Shown: piece after piece, positions 10,590 through 21,684 of the stretch
Layout of the letters: the number at the start of each line of letters is the position of its first letter
Numbering within the stretch: the stretch's first letter is position 1
Origin: Arachis hypogaea
Taxonomy: Eukaryota > Streptophyta > Magnoliopsida > Fabales > Fabaceae
Assembly: GCF_003086295.3 (NCBI RefSeq)
Contig: NC_092052.1
Span: 28,185,427 to 28,249,426 of the forward strand
Direction: 5' to 3'
Length of the DNA: 64,000 bases
Translations under genes and position numbers: made by a program
Notes under the pieces: generated by a model
Databases searched by the model: none
Told to the model about the DNA's origin: nothing
What the model saw: the letters and a program-made list of their open reading frames with translations, nothing else

Positions 10590-10780
10590 CCCCTCCTCAC
10601 TACCTTCATTTTCACACAACATCCACACTACTTACCCCCTTGGCCAAAACCTTCACTACCCTCCATCTCCTCCATTTCTTCTTCTTCTCCTCCTTTCTTT
10701 CTTCTTTTGCTCGAGGACGAGCAACCATTCTAAGTTTGGTATGGGAAAAGCTAAAACTTTTTGTTTTTCTATAACCATTT

Positions 10781-11938
10781 ATGGCACCAAAGGCCGGAGA
10801 AACCTCTAGAAAGAGGAAAGGGAAGGAAATTGCTTCCACCTTTGAGTCATGGGAGATGGAGAGATTCATCTCAAAGGTGCATCAAGACCACTTCTATGAA
10901 GTTGTGGCAAAGAAAAAGGTGATCCCCGAGGTCCCCTTTAAGCTCAAAAAGAGTGAATATCCGGAGATCCAACATGAGATCCGAAGAAGAGGTTGGAAAA
11001 TTCTCACCAACCCCATTCAACAAGTCGGGATCTTAATGGTTCAAGAGTTCTATGCTAATGCATGGATCACCAAAAACCATGATCAAAGTGTGAACCCGGA
11101 CCCAAAGAATCGGCTTACAATGGTCCAGGGAAAATAGTTGGATTTCAGTCTAAAAAATGTAAGGTTGGCATTCAACTTGCCAATGATGCAAGGAGATGTA
11201 CGCCCCTACACTAGAAGGGTCAACTTTGATCAAAGGTTGGACCAAGTCCTTATGGACATTTGTGTGGAAAGTGCTCAATGGAAGAGAGATTCAAGAGGGA
11301 AGCCGGTTCAACTAAGAAGGCTTGACCTCAAGCCAGTGGCTAGGGGATGGTTGGAGTTCATCCAACGCTCAATCATTCCTACTAGCAACCGGTCTGAAGT
11401 TACTATAGACCGGGCTATCATGATCCATAGCATCATGATTGGAGAGGAAGTAGAAGTTCATGAGGTTATATCCCTAGAACTCTACAAGGTGGCGAACAAG
11501 TCCTCTACTTTGGCAAGGTTAGCCTTCCCTCATCTCATTTGTCACCTCTGCAATTCAGCTGGAATTGACATAGAGGAAGACATCCTCATTGATGAGGACA
11601 ATCCTATCACTAAGAAAAGGATGGAGCAAACAAGAGAGCCCACTCACGGACCTCAATAAGAGCATGAAGAAATTCCTCATCATGAAATCCCTGAGATGCC
11701 TCAAGGGATGCACTTTCCTCCACAAAACTATTGGGAGCAAATCAACACCTCCCTAGGAGAATTAAGTTCCAATATGGGACAACTAAGGGTGGAGCACCAA
11801 GAGCATTCCATCCTCCTCCATGAAATTAGAGAAGACCAAAGAGCCATGAGGGAGGAGCAACAAAGGCAAGGAAGAGACATTGAGGAGCTCAAGCACTCCA
11901 TAAGATCTTCAAGAGGAAGAACAAGCCACCATCACTAA
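10781..11938 (+). pseudogene. Plant transposon protein ORF, copy 2, with two internal stops
   Basis: It starts MAPKAGETSRKRKGKE and follows copy 1 throughout: RGWKILTNPIQQVG, FYANAWITKNH, the NVRLAFNLPMMQGD block, RGWLEFIQRSIIPTSNRSEV, and a C-terminal helix. An in-frame TAG is at 11135-11137 (copy 1 has TAC) and a TAA at 11657-11659. The frame is otherwise uninterrupted to the stop at 11936-11938, ending in a His-rich tail (SHHH). Retention of one frame over 385 codons with only two nonsense changes suggests selection lasted until fairly recently in this family. Confidence 0.8.
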
Positions 11939-13042
11939 GGTGGACCCGTTCTTTAACTTCCTTGTTCTTATTTTTCTGTTTTTCGAAAAGTATGCTTTAT
12001 GTTTTATTTATGTTTGTGTCTTATTACATGATCACTAGTGTCTAAGTGTCTGTACCTTAAAGCTAAGAATGTCATATGAATCCTTCACCTTTCTTAAATG
12101 AAAAATATCTTAATTGTAAAAGAAAAAGAAGTACATGAGTTTCGAATTTCAAAATAGTTTAATTATTTTGATGTGGTGGCAATACTTTTTGTTTTCTGAA
12201 TGAATGCTTGAACAGTGCATATTTTTGATATTGTTGTTTATGAATGTTAAAATTGTTGGCTCTTGAAAGAATAATGAAAAAAGGAAAAATGTTATTGATA
12301 ATCTGAAAATTCATAAAATTGATTCTTGAAGCAAGAAAAAGCAGTGAATAGAAAAAAAGTCATTATATGCGAAAAAAAAGGCGAAAAAATAAAAGAAAAA
12401 GAAAAAGCAAGCAGAAAAAGCCAATAACCCTTTAAACCAAAAGGCAAGGGTAAAAAAGACCCAAGGCTTTGAGCATTAATGGATAGGAGGGCCCACAGGA
12501 ATAAGATCCTGGCCTAAGCGGCTAAACCAAGTTGTCCCTAACCATGTGCTTGTGGCGTGAAGGTGTCAAGTGAAAAGCTTGAGACTGAGCGGTTAAAGTC
12601 GTGGTCCAAAGCAAAAAGAGTGTGCTTAAAAGCTCTGGACACCTCTAATTGGGGACTCTAGCAAAGCTGAGTCACAATCTGAAAAGGTTCACCCAGTTAT
12701 GTGTCTGTGGCATTTATGTATCCGGTGGTAATATTGGAAAATAAAACGCTTAGGGCCATGGCCAAGACTCATAAAGTAGCTGTGTTCAAGAATCAACATA
12801 CTGAACTAGGAGAATCAATAACACTATCTGAATTCTGAGTTCCTATAGATGCCAATCATTCTGAGCTTCAAAGGATAAAGTGAGATGCCAAAACTGTTCA
12901 GAAGCAAAAAGCTAAAAGCCCCGCTCATCTAATTAAGACTGATCTTCATAGATATTTTCGGAATTTATTGTATATTCTCTTCTCTTTATCCTATTTTATT
13001 TTTATTTGCTTGGGGACAAGAAACAATTTAAGTTTGGTGTTG
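11939..13042 (+). other. 3' non-coding region of the Athila-like element
   Basis: No gene. It is homologous to 1543-2686, including the A-rich tract and the AGTTTGGTGTTG end before the LTR. Confidence 0.6.
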
Positions 13043-14676
13043 TGATGAGCGGATAAATTATACACTTTTTGGCATTGTTTTTAGTATGTTTTTAGTATAT
13101 TTTAGTTAGTTTTTATTATATTTTTATTAGTTTTTATTCAAAAATCACATTTCTGGACTTTACTACGAGTTTGTATGTTTTTCTGTGATTTCAGGTATTT
13201 TCTGGCTGAAATTGAGAGACTTGAGCAAAAATCTAATTCTGAGGTTGAAAAAGGACTGCAGATGCTGTTGGATTCTGACCCTCCTGCACTCGAAATAGAT
13301 TTTCTGGAGCTACAGAAGCCCAATTGGAGCGCTCTCAATTGTGTTGGAAATTCGACATCCTGGGCTTTCCAGCAATATATAATAGTCCATACTTTGTCCA
13401 AGATTTGATGGCCCAAACTGGCGTCAAAACGCCGGTCAGAGACCCTTTTCTGGCGTTAAACGCCAGAACTGGCACAAAAGCTGGAGTTAAACGCCCAAAC
13501 TGGCACCAAAACTGGCGTTTAACTCCAAGAGAAGCATATGCACGTGAAAGCTTCAATGCTCAGCCCAAGCACACACCAAGTGGGTCCGGAAGTGAATTTC
13601 TACATCATTTACTCATTTCTGTAAACCCTGGGCTACTAGTTCATTATAAATAGGACCTTTTACTATTGTATTTTCGTCTTGGTTATTCTGGTTCCCTCTC
13701 TGGGGCCGAAGCCAATGAACACCATTATCACTTATGTATTTTCAACGGTGAAGTTTCTACACCCCATAGATTAAGGTGTGTAGCTCTGTTGTTCCTCATG
13801 AATCAATGCAAAGTACTATTGTTTTTCTATTCAATTCAAGCTTATTCTTATTCCAAGATATTCACTTGCACTTCAACCTGACGAATGTGATGATCCGTGA
13901 CACTCTTCATCATTCTCCCTTATGAACGCGTGCCTGACAACCACCTCCATTCTATTTGCCATAGCTTGGGTGTATGTCTCTTAGCCTCCTGGTTCATGAC
14001 GCATGGTTGCCTCTCCTGACAACAGAGCCCTCCATTCCGTGAGATCAGAGTCTTTGTAGTATAAGCTAGAATCAATTGGCAGCATTCTTGAGATCCGGAA
14101 AGTATAAACATTGTCTGTGGTATTTCGAGTAGGATCTGGGATGGGATGACTGTGATGAGCTTTAAACCCGCGAGTGTTGGGCGTAGTGACAGACGCAAAA
14201 GGATCAATGGATTCTATTCCAACATGAGTGAGAACCGACAGATGATTAGCCGTGCGGTGACAGCGCATTTGGACCATTTTCACTGAGAGGATGGACGATA
14301 GCCATTGACAACGGTGATCCCCAAACATACAGCTTGCCATGGAAAGGAGTATGAATGATTGGATGAAGGCAATAGGAAAGCAGAAATTCAGAAGGAACAA
14401 AACATCTCCATACGCTTATCTGAAATTTCTACCAATGAATTGTATAAGTATCTCTATCCTATTTTATGTTTTATTTATATTTTAATTATCAAAACTCCAT
14501 AACCATTTGAATCCGCCTGACTGAGATTTACAAGATGACTATAGCTTGCTTCAAGCCGACAATCTCCGTGGGATCGACCCTTACTCACGTAAGGTATTAC
14601 TTGGACGACCCAGTGCACTTGCTGGTCAGCTGCACGGAGTTGTGTGAAAAGTGTGCGATCACGATTTCGTGTACCA
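13043..14676 (+). repeat. 3' LTR of the Athila-like element
   Basis: It starts TGATGAGCGGATAAATTATA and ends TTTCGTGTACCA, 1634 bp. TATAAATA is at 13645-13652, and GGCGTTAAACGCC-type motifs are at 13418-13530. The end is placed by comparison with the copy at 4287. I cannot assign a target duplication. Confidence 0.8.
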
Positions 14677-14997
14677 ATTGTGAAATGAGAATATCTCATC
14701 TTTGTGTAACTGTGCATTGTGATTATGTTTTCTATTTCCTCAAATCAGGATTCTGTGTTTCAATTATGCATGAGTCATGAAATGTGGAAAACAGGGATAA
14801 ATGAATACACAATGTCTATTATTTTAGGACCATAATTTACTACAATTTTAATATTTAGCTTCAACTGCATTCTTAATATTTAGCTACTTGCAAAACATTA
14901 AAATTACACAAACAAAAGCACATTACCATTATACAGTTGTAGGTACACTAAACTCCTTTCTTATTATAATGCCCAACAAAATTAACTCAAATAATTT
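14677..14997. other. Intergenic, no feature
   Basis: AT-rich sequence between the LTR and the GRF gene. Nothing recognisable apart from the 3' flank of that gene. Confidence 0.5.
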
Positions 14998-15510
14998 TCA
15001 CTTGCTAAGAGCACTACTGTCCTTCTCAACATTTTTGCATTGAACCAGCTTCCTCTCAATCTCTGCAATCCTTTTTTCCATCTTCTTCGTTGTGTCTGCA
15101 CCTCCAGCTTTTGGCACTTCTTTAATAGAAAAAGAGACAATATACTCATCCAGCCAAGCAAAATATTTGTAATGTCGTGCGTTGTTCTATAACAAACATA
15201 ACTAGTGTTAAACACCAAAAATCACCAAATAACTCATCACACCAAACAAAACCCTAAACATGAAACTTACCTTAAAATAAGAACAACTAAAGAAAAGCCT
15301 CTTTGAATTTCGAGTAGTGCCAGATTTGAATAAAATGGTGTACGTTTCGCAACTGCACATTGGAAAAACAAATTTCTTCTTTCTCCTCCTCGACACTCCT
15401 TCCAGATTGCTTCCATCAGCACTCATTCGATTGCTCCAACTCTCCTCGTACCCATTGCATTGTTTCTCATGACTGCATGACGAACCATAATTCGCAGTAC
15501 CCATGCCCAC
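14998..15510 (-). CDS. GRF-type zinc-finger protein, two exons
   Basis: Exon 1 runs from ATG at 15510 to 15271 and the intron is 15270-15187 (AAG|GTAAGT ... TTATAG). Exon 2 is 15186-14998, ending TGA. The splice keeps frame. Exon 1 has a low-complexity Ser/Gly/Arg N-terminus, a basic RRRKKK stretch and then MCSCETYTILFKSGTTRNSK with RLFFSC, the first half of a GRF zinc finger (CxC ... C). Exon 2 supplies YKYFAWLDEYI and a C-terminal coiled coil (KKMEKRIAEIERKLVQ). GRF fingers bind single-stranded nucleic acid in characterised proteins; small plant members are mostly uncharacterised. The usual last zinc ligand (HCKFF) reads HYKYF here, so the finger may be impaired. Exon-intron structure is inferred from sequence. 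Confidence 0.65.
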
Positions 15511-16184
15511 TGTTGCAGAGTTTTCTAATCATCGATGGGTGATGAAAACCTTACCCTTTCAATCCTTCAACGAAGGGGATTTATGGAAGTGGCAAGCAAT
15601 GACGACGTTTCACTTGCAGGGAGGTGGCATAGACAATTCAGCCTCCACCTGACATGTCATATTGGCAACCCGTTGACAATCGGTTACAAAGGTCGAACGT
15701 CAAGTTATATAGATGGGTGAGGACCTGTTTGAAGTTTAGTACTGATTAGAAGATGATATATCTCACAGAAAAATGGTTAGGAACCGAAAAGGGTATTTAC
15801 CCTTTTGTTTAGTAATATATAAAAAGGATCGAATGTAATTTCTCTTTACCTAATGAATTGGAATACATACAATTTCAACAAATGTAAATATTGTGATTCC
15901 TTTAATTTGGAGCATTGATATATTAACAAATAAATAGATAAAAATATACATAAAAAATTTTGAAATATGGACAAAAATATATATTAAAAATTCGTTGTAT
16001 TTTAATATTTATGAATTTTTATTGTATATTTTTATTATCAAAAGTAATTTCTAAAATATATTTTAATATTTATAAATTTTGATATGTATTTTATTCATTT
16101 AAATTTTTTATGTGTATGTTTATCCATTTATACTGTATTGAGTATCAGATAACATGTTTATTGATGTAGTGCTTATAAATTTTA
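15511..16184. other. Intergenic; upstream region of the GRF gene, then AT-rich DNA
   Basis: 15511-15720 has moderate GC with a short plus-strand open frame that I do not recognise. After about 15780 the sequence is AT-rich, with no supported gene. Confidence 0.4.
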
Positions 16185-17152
16185 GAGAAAATTATACTTT
16201 CCTCCCCTGCGAGATGCTAAAATGACACTCCCCTCCTCTCTATTTTATAAATGTACATTCCCCTCCCTTCTAACTTTTAAAAAACCTATTTTTAATCTAT
16301 TTTAAACTTTTTGTGTTAACTAATATTAACTTTATCCATTTTTTAAGAAAAAATAAATTATATTTTAAAAAAATACCCATTAGTAAAATTTTATTTTTTA
16401 TCATTAAATTTTACTTACTAAAATATTCTTTAATAAATTATTCTTTTATTGATTAAATTGTATTTTTTTTAAATTTAATAATTATATAATTTTTTTTCTA
16501 AAATACCCTTCAATAATTTTTTAATTATTAAATTATGATTTTACCAAAATTTTTGTTAATAATTTTTTTATATTTTACTATTAATTTTTTTATATCTATA
16601 TATATTATTTTAACATTAAATAAAAATTTTAGTAAGATTATTTTTTAATATCAATATATATTAATTGTTATATATATTAACAGTGGTAAGATTTTTTTAT
16701 TTAATGTTAAAATAATATATATTGATATCAAAAAATTAATAGTAAAATATAAAAATAATTATTAATAAAAATTTTGGTAAAATTATAATTTAATAATTAA
16801 AAAATTATTAAAAGGTAGGTATTTTAGAAAAAATAATTTAATTATTAATTTTTTTAAAAGTATTTTAATAAAAATACAATTTAATCAATAAAAAAATAAT
16901 TTATTAAAAAGATATTTTAGTAAACAAAATTTAATGATAAAAAATAAAATTTTTGTTAATGGGTATTTTTTTAAAAAATATTTTTTTTCTTAAAAGTTAG
17001 ATAAAGTTAATATTAGTTAACACAAAAAATTTAAAATGGATTAAATAGAAGGTTTTTTAAAAATTAGAAAGAAAGAGAATGTACATTTATAAAATAGAAA
17101 AGAGGAAAGCGTCATTTTAGCATCTCACAAGGAAGGAGAGTGGAATTTTCTC
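16185..17152. mobile_element. Mutator-like foldback element with 9-bp target duplication
   Basis: The flanks are the identical 9-mer TAAATTTTA at 16176-16184 and 17153-17161. The ends are GAGAAAATTATACTTTCC on the left and, inverted, GAGAAAATTCCACTCTCC on the right. Almost the whole 968 bp is one long inverted repeat with arms of about 480 bp, folding around about 16660. Conserved end blocks include GAGATGCTAAAATGAC. No coding capacity. The 9-bp duplication and long terminal inverted repeat point to the Mutator superfamily. Confidence 0.85.
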
Positions 17153-17519
17153 TAAATTTTAAAATCGCGACTCTGTTATAGTATTATTTCAGTCATTCAA
17201 CTGTACATATATGTAGAGTAAAAGCTATATATAATAGATTATGCTTGCACGCTAGAGGGGAAGCTCATTTCAAAGCTCATTATACCAATTAAAATGAAGC
17301 GCAATATATACAGATGAAACTTTGAAATCTCCCATGAACTTAATTTTAATAAAATGGGTTTGAACATGTTGATTACATGCTTATGGTAAAATTAGAAGAT
17401 TACGCATGGCAGTTTTCCTTGTTGCCTTACTTTAAGCATTAAGTGATCAAATTATCACGTTAAAATTCTATTATTGATCCTAATTAACACATAGCAGTTT
17501 TTTCGGTTATTTTCAAGTA

Positions 17520-20500
17520 TCTATTTAATTAATTTATAACAAACTAGCGGCTCAACAGGCGCTTTTCTATTGTTTTTAAGAAATTAATTTTATTTTTTGT
17601 TAATATATTATTTACTTTTTAAATTTATTAAATAAGTATTTTTTTTATTTTAATATTGACGTGATCTTATTTATATCATATTTTGTTGAAATTAAAATTA
17701 CTATAAAACACTTTAAAATGTTAAATTATAAAATTACACAATAAAGAAGTAATATAAAATGGTGATAGTTTAAAGTTATAGGTAATATATAAGCTGAAAT
17801 ATTCGATAGAGTAAATTTTTATTCTCAACTATGCTAAAATATACAAAAAGTATTTTCAGAATGATAATGCTTCTATTATATTTCTTTAAAAGTTTGGAAT
17901 GTTGTCTATTAATTTATAATATTTTTAATTTAATTTTTTAAATTTATTATGACAAAATAACGATATGATGTGGATTTTGTCTGCTAAAATTGCGAAAAAA
18001 TTTTTAAAAATTAGTTTATTCTTTGTACTTTATTTTTTTTTGTTTTTGGGTGTTTATGTTATATTCCATACATTATTAAATTTTAATTTGATAATTTTTT
18101 TTTATCATCAAGGGCTTATTATCTAGTTACTGTAATTTAATTAAGATTTTTTTCATCACTAAATGATGTTATGTGTATTACGGTTATTGCCATTAAATAA
18201 TATTTGTAGTAGCATTTTTTTAGTTTGTACTTAAATTAGTTATTCAATAAAAATGTGTCCGATAACTCATAAAAATATATACAATGTTATCTATGTTTTT
18301 AATTTGAGAAGTTTTAATTTAGTTACCTATTGACTTGTAATATTTAATATAGTATTTAGATATTTTTTAAGAAATTAGAACACATTTTGCCATGATCAAA
18401 TTTTACTATCTATTAAATTTTTAATTGGATAAAGATTCTATAATAAAAAGGATCCATATAATTTGTACAATACATTAATAAATACATGAGATAAAATAAG
18501 ACATATTTTTGTACTATTTTTCAATAGTTGTTATTTTGTGTTTAAGGTAGATCTTTTCTAATTTTACTATTTAATTTTAAAAGATATATGTTGTTACCAA
18601 AATTTTATTACAAAGTTATTGTTATTATTAGTCTTATGAATGTATTGCCTATTTAAATTTTATAGTATTTGTTAATTATTTATTTTTTTTATTATAAAAT
18701 TCATAATTTTGTTTGACAATAGGCATTTTATATAGTAGTGTACAATATCAAACCTCTTAATTTATTCAATACAAAAAATATTTTAAATGAATATTATGCA
18801 ATAAAGATAAAATATTAAAAATATAAGTAGAGTAAGTGCGTACTAACTATTCATATTTGCATGGCTTTTAGCATTGTTTGTAACTGATTCATTATAAAAT
18901 ATTGATTGAGGCATTGAATTAGTAGCAGTGGTGTCTCGACCTACACTTATTCCAAAAAAAAAAAATACAAACTTAATATGTTACAGATTATCTTAAAAGA
19001 ATTAAAAATTAGTTCTTAATTTTGTTAATCTTCTATATTAAGATTTAATGTATAGGAAAAATGACTTAAAATGACGTGATTATATGTTTTAAATATATAG
19101 GGTACTAATCAGTTAGGACATCACCACATCTTTTATTTGAACAGCTTTATTATAATGTGATTCGAGGCCTATATTTTTAAAAAGCAATACAAATAATAAT
19201 CATAATTTAAATTTATAAGAGTAAAATTAGTTATCATGATTAAAGTTAACTTTTATGTCGCGTATAAAGATGATTTTAATTATTTTAAATTTGTTTAATT
19301 TTATTCTGAAACAGAGAATATTTTAAAAATAATATGCTTCTATTATATTTTTTTCTATTGATTTTTTTCATCGTCCATTAATTTGTGACATTTTTAAATT
19401 TGTTTTTTTAATTTATTATGATAAATTAACAATATAATGAGTATTTTGTCCGTTAAGATTGCAGAAATATTTTTTTAAAAATAGTGTATTTGTTATACTC
19501 TAATTTATCTTTATTTTTTGTGTTTATATGTTAACATTTCACATTAGGAATTTATTACATATTTAATATTATTAAATTAATATATTTTTTAATAATAAAT
19601 AATGTTACGTGTCTCATGATTATTATCATTGGCTGATATAGTAGCATTTTTTTATAATTGATATTTAAGATAGTTATTCAATAAAAATTGATTCAGTAAC
19701 TCATATAAATATATAAAGTGTTATCTATGTTTTTAATTTTAGAATTTGAAAATTATTTATCCAATCACTGTTTGTAATATTTAATATAGTATTTAGATTT
19801 TTTATAAAATTATGACCCATTTTACCGTGATCAAATTTTGGTATTTGTTATATTTTTAAATGGACAATAATTTTATAGTAAGAAGGATTAATTTTTATTT
19901 ATGCCATATATTTTTAAATACATTATATGAAATATCAATATTCTTGTATTCTTTTTCTATCATTATGTTTGTATTTAAGTCAGATTTCTCCTGGTTTTAT
20001 TTTAAAATTATAAAAAATATATATAATATTACTAAAATTTTAAAATATGAAAATATAAATTAAAATAAAAACTAAAAAAATTAAATTAAAGTATATTAAA
20101 AATCATTATGTTACATTAATTTAACACAATATATAAATACTATTTTGATAATAAAATTATTATGTTTGACAACTTTTTATAATTATCTTATAACGTAATA
20201 TTTTTGTATATAAAATGACTTCATTTATTTTTTAATATAAGAATACAAATGCATATTTTTTTATTTTTAATATTTTATCCCAAGCATCTACATTAATTTG
20301 AAACATAAATGTATTTTTTTTGTAATAAATTTATAATAAAAGTTTTAGTTAAAAAATACTCAATACTTCTTTTTATAATTTAGAGCAATAAATTTATTTT
20401 CATTTCATAGTTATTACTTTGTAAAATATATTTAATCATTCAGATTTAAAAATACACATAGCAAAAAATAAGCAATATGTTAATATTTTTCTCTTTATTC

Positions 20501-21150
20501 TATTTGTTATTATTAGTTTTATGAATACATTGTTTATTTTAATTTTTTAATTATTTATATATTATATGATAAAGATGGAATATTAAAAAAATTATTATTT
20601 TGTCCACTAAATTTATTTTATGAAATAGAATATGTAAGGATATACGAAGTCTACAAAAAATTGGACACCAAAATTTAATAACTTTTTGTATTTTTTTTTA
20701 TTAAGAAGTGCTCTGCTATATGTAATTTTTTTAAGTTAAATAATAAGCATCAGAAATATATAAATAGTGTATATTAATTTAATTAATTTTGTTATAGAAT
20801 ACCAACCAATTATGTTACTATGGCGTCTTCTATTTGGACCAATTCCATTATCATGCGCTTTCAATCCTAGATTTTTCAAAGAATAGAATATAAATATTAA
20901 GCAAAAATTAAATTTATAGCCCCAAAAAATTAAATTATCATAATACATGTTAAGTTTTATGTTACCTGAAACAAAATGATGACGATGATAATGGGTGGCT
21001 CTGACCATTTGTCTAATTATAGTTAATCCTGTACTTGGCAATGGATTTGGAATAGGAATTATATTAGTTGATATAATGTGATCGCTGATTCGTTGAATTC
21101 CAATTATAGGTAGCAAGACGCAAAGATGAAAAATGATTGCAAGAGAACGA
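17520..21150. repeat. Old 1.45-kb tandem duplication; possible Helitron remnant
   Basis: Segments about 17850-18640 and 19310-20010 align in order over most of their length: GCTTCTATTATATTTTT, AATTTATTATGA, TAGTAGCATTTTTTTA, AGTTATTCAATAAAAAT, GTTATCTATGTTTTTAATTT, TAATATTTAATATAGTATTT, TGATCAAATTTT. Divergence is high. The left edge, A|TCTATTTAATTA followed by CTAGCGGCTCAACAGGCGC, resembles the 5' end of some plant Helitrons, but I cannot find a CTRR 3' end with hairpin. No helicase is visible. Confidence 0.4.
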
Positions 21151-21684
21151 TTGAAAGTAAAACAGATATTTAACTCTCTTGGGTAAAGTACTATTGAAGG
21201 CGCAGAAGTTTTTTTTATTGAAAGTGAATCGGTATTTAAATTGAGTAGGTATTAATAGTTTTTTTATTGAAAGTATTTCAGCTTTAAATCTGTCTTGGGA
21301 TAAAGCTAATTTTTGAAAAAATAAAATAAAATAAAAAGAATTGAGTACGTAATAGCAGTTTTTTTTTTATTAAAATCAGTTTTTAAGTTCTGTCGTGGGA
21401 TAAAGCCAGTTTTTAATAAAAAGAAAACAGGGGTAAAATAGGAAGAAAGAATTGGATACTAAACTTTTGTATCCCCATTATATATTGGTATAGATGTGAT
21501 TCGAATTTGGAAATTATATCACGTTGTGGTGTACGTGCATTAATATTCCTATCTTATCTCCTAAGATATGGTATTACTGGCACATTATTAATGTTGTGGA
21601 GTGAATTTTTTTTTTTACCGAAATGGTAATCCATCGTGGATCTGAGCTCTATTTAAAGATCTGTCGTTGACTAATGAGTTACTG
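21151..21684. other. AT-rich intergenic with short internal repeats
   Basis: A module of the type TTTTTTATTGAAAGT...TCTGT(C)TTGGGATAAAGC is repeated two or three times between 21210 and 21420. No gene. Confidence 0.4.

Larger units (their letters stand above)
2687..14676 (+). mobile_element. Non-autonomous Athila-like (Feral/FIDEL-type) LTR retrotransposon
   Basis: LTRs lie at 2687-4287 and 13043-14676. Without the nested 4288-6827 fragment the element is about 9.4 kb. Order: LTR, leader, gag, protease, GGCGTTTAACGCC repeat cluster, internal promoter, plant-transposon ORF, 3' non-coding tract, LTR. No reverse transcriptase, RNase H or integrase motif (YVDD, DD35E) occurs between protease and ORF. 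It would therefore depend on a related autonomous element. The family name is a recollection of the Arachis literature and should be checked by alignment. Confidence 0.75.

Noticed and set aside
10193..10774. 193-codon Pro/Thr/His-rich open frame
   Set aside because: It starts in the palindrome cluster and runs through the CT/CA-rich promoter-leader region. There is no counterpart frame in copy 1.
14475..14717. Short frames at the LTR end (also at 4038-4290)
   Set aside because: They are readings through the conserved LTR terminus, present in both LTRs, with no coding conservation.
19860..20063. Plus-strand 67-codon frame in AT-rich repeat
   Set aside because: Phe/Ile/Tyr-rich product of AT-rich DNA; lies within the degraded tandem duplication.
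20736..21116. 126-codon minus-strand open frame
   Set aside because: No recognisable domain, AT-driven composition, and no start or splice context that supports a gene.
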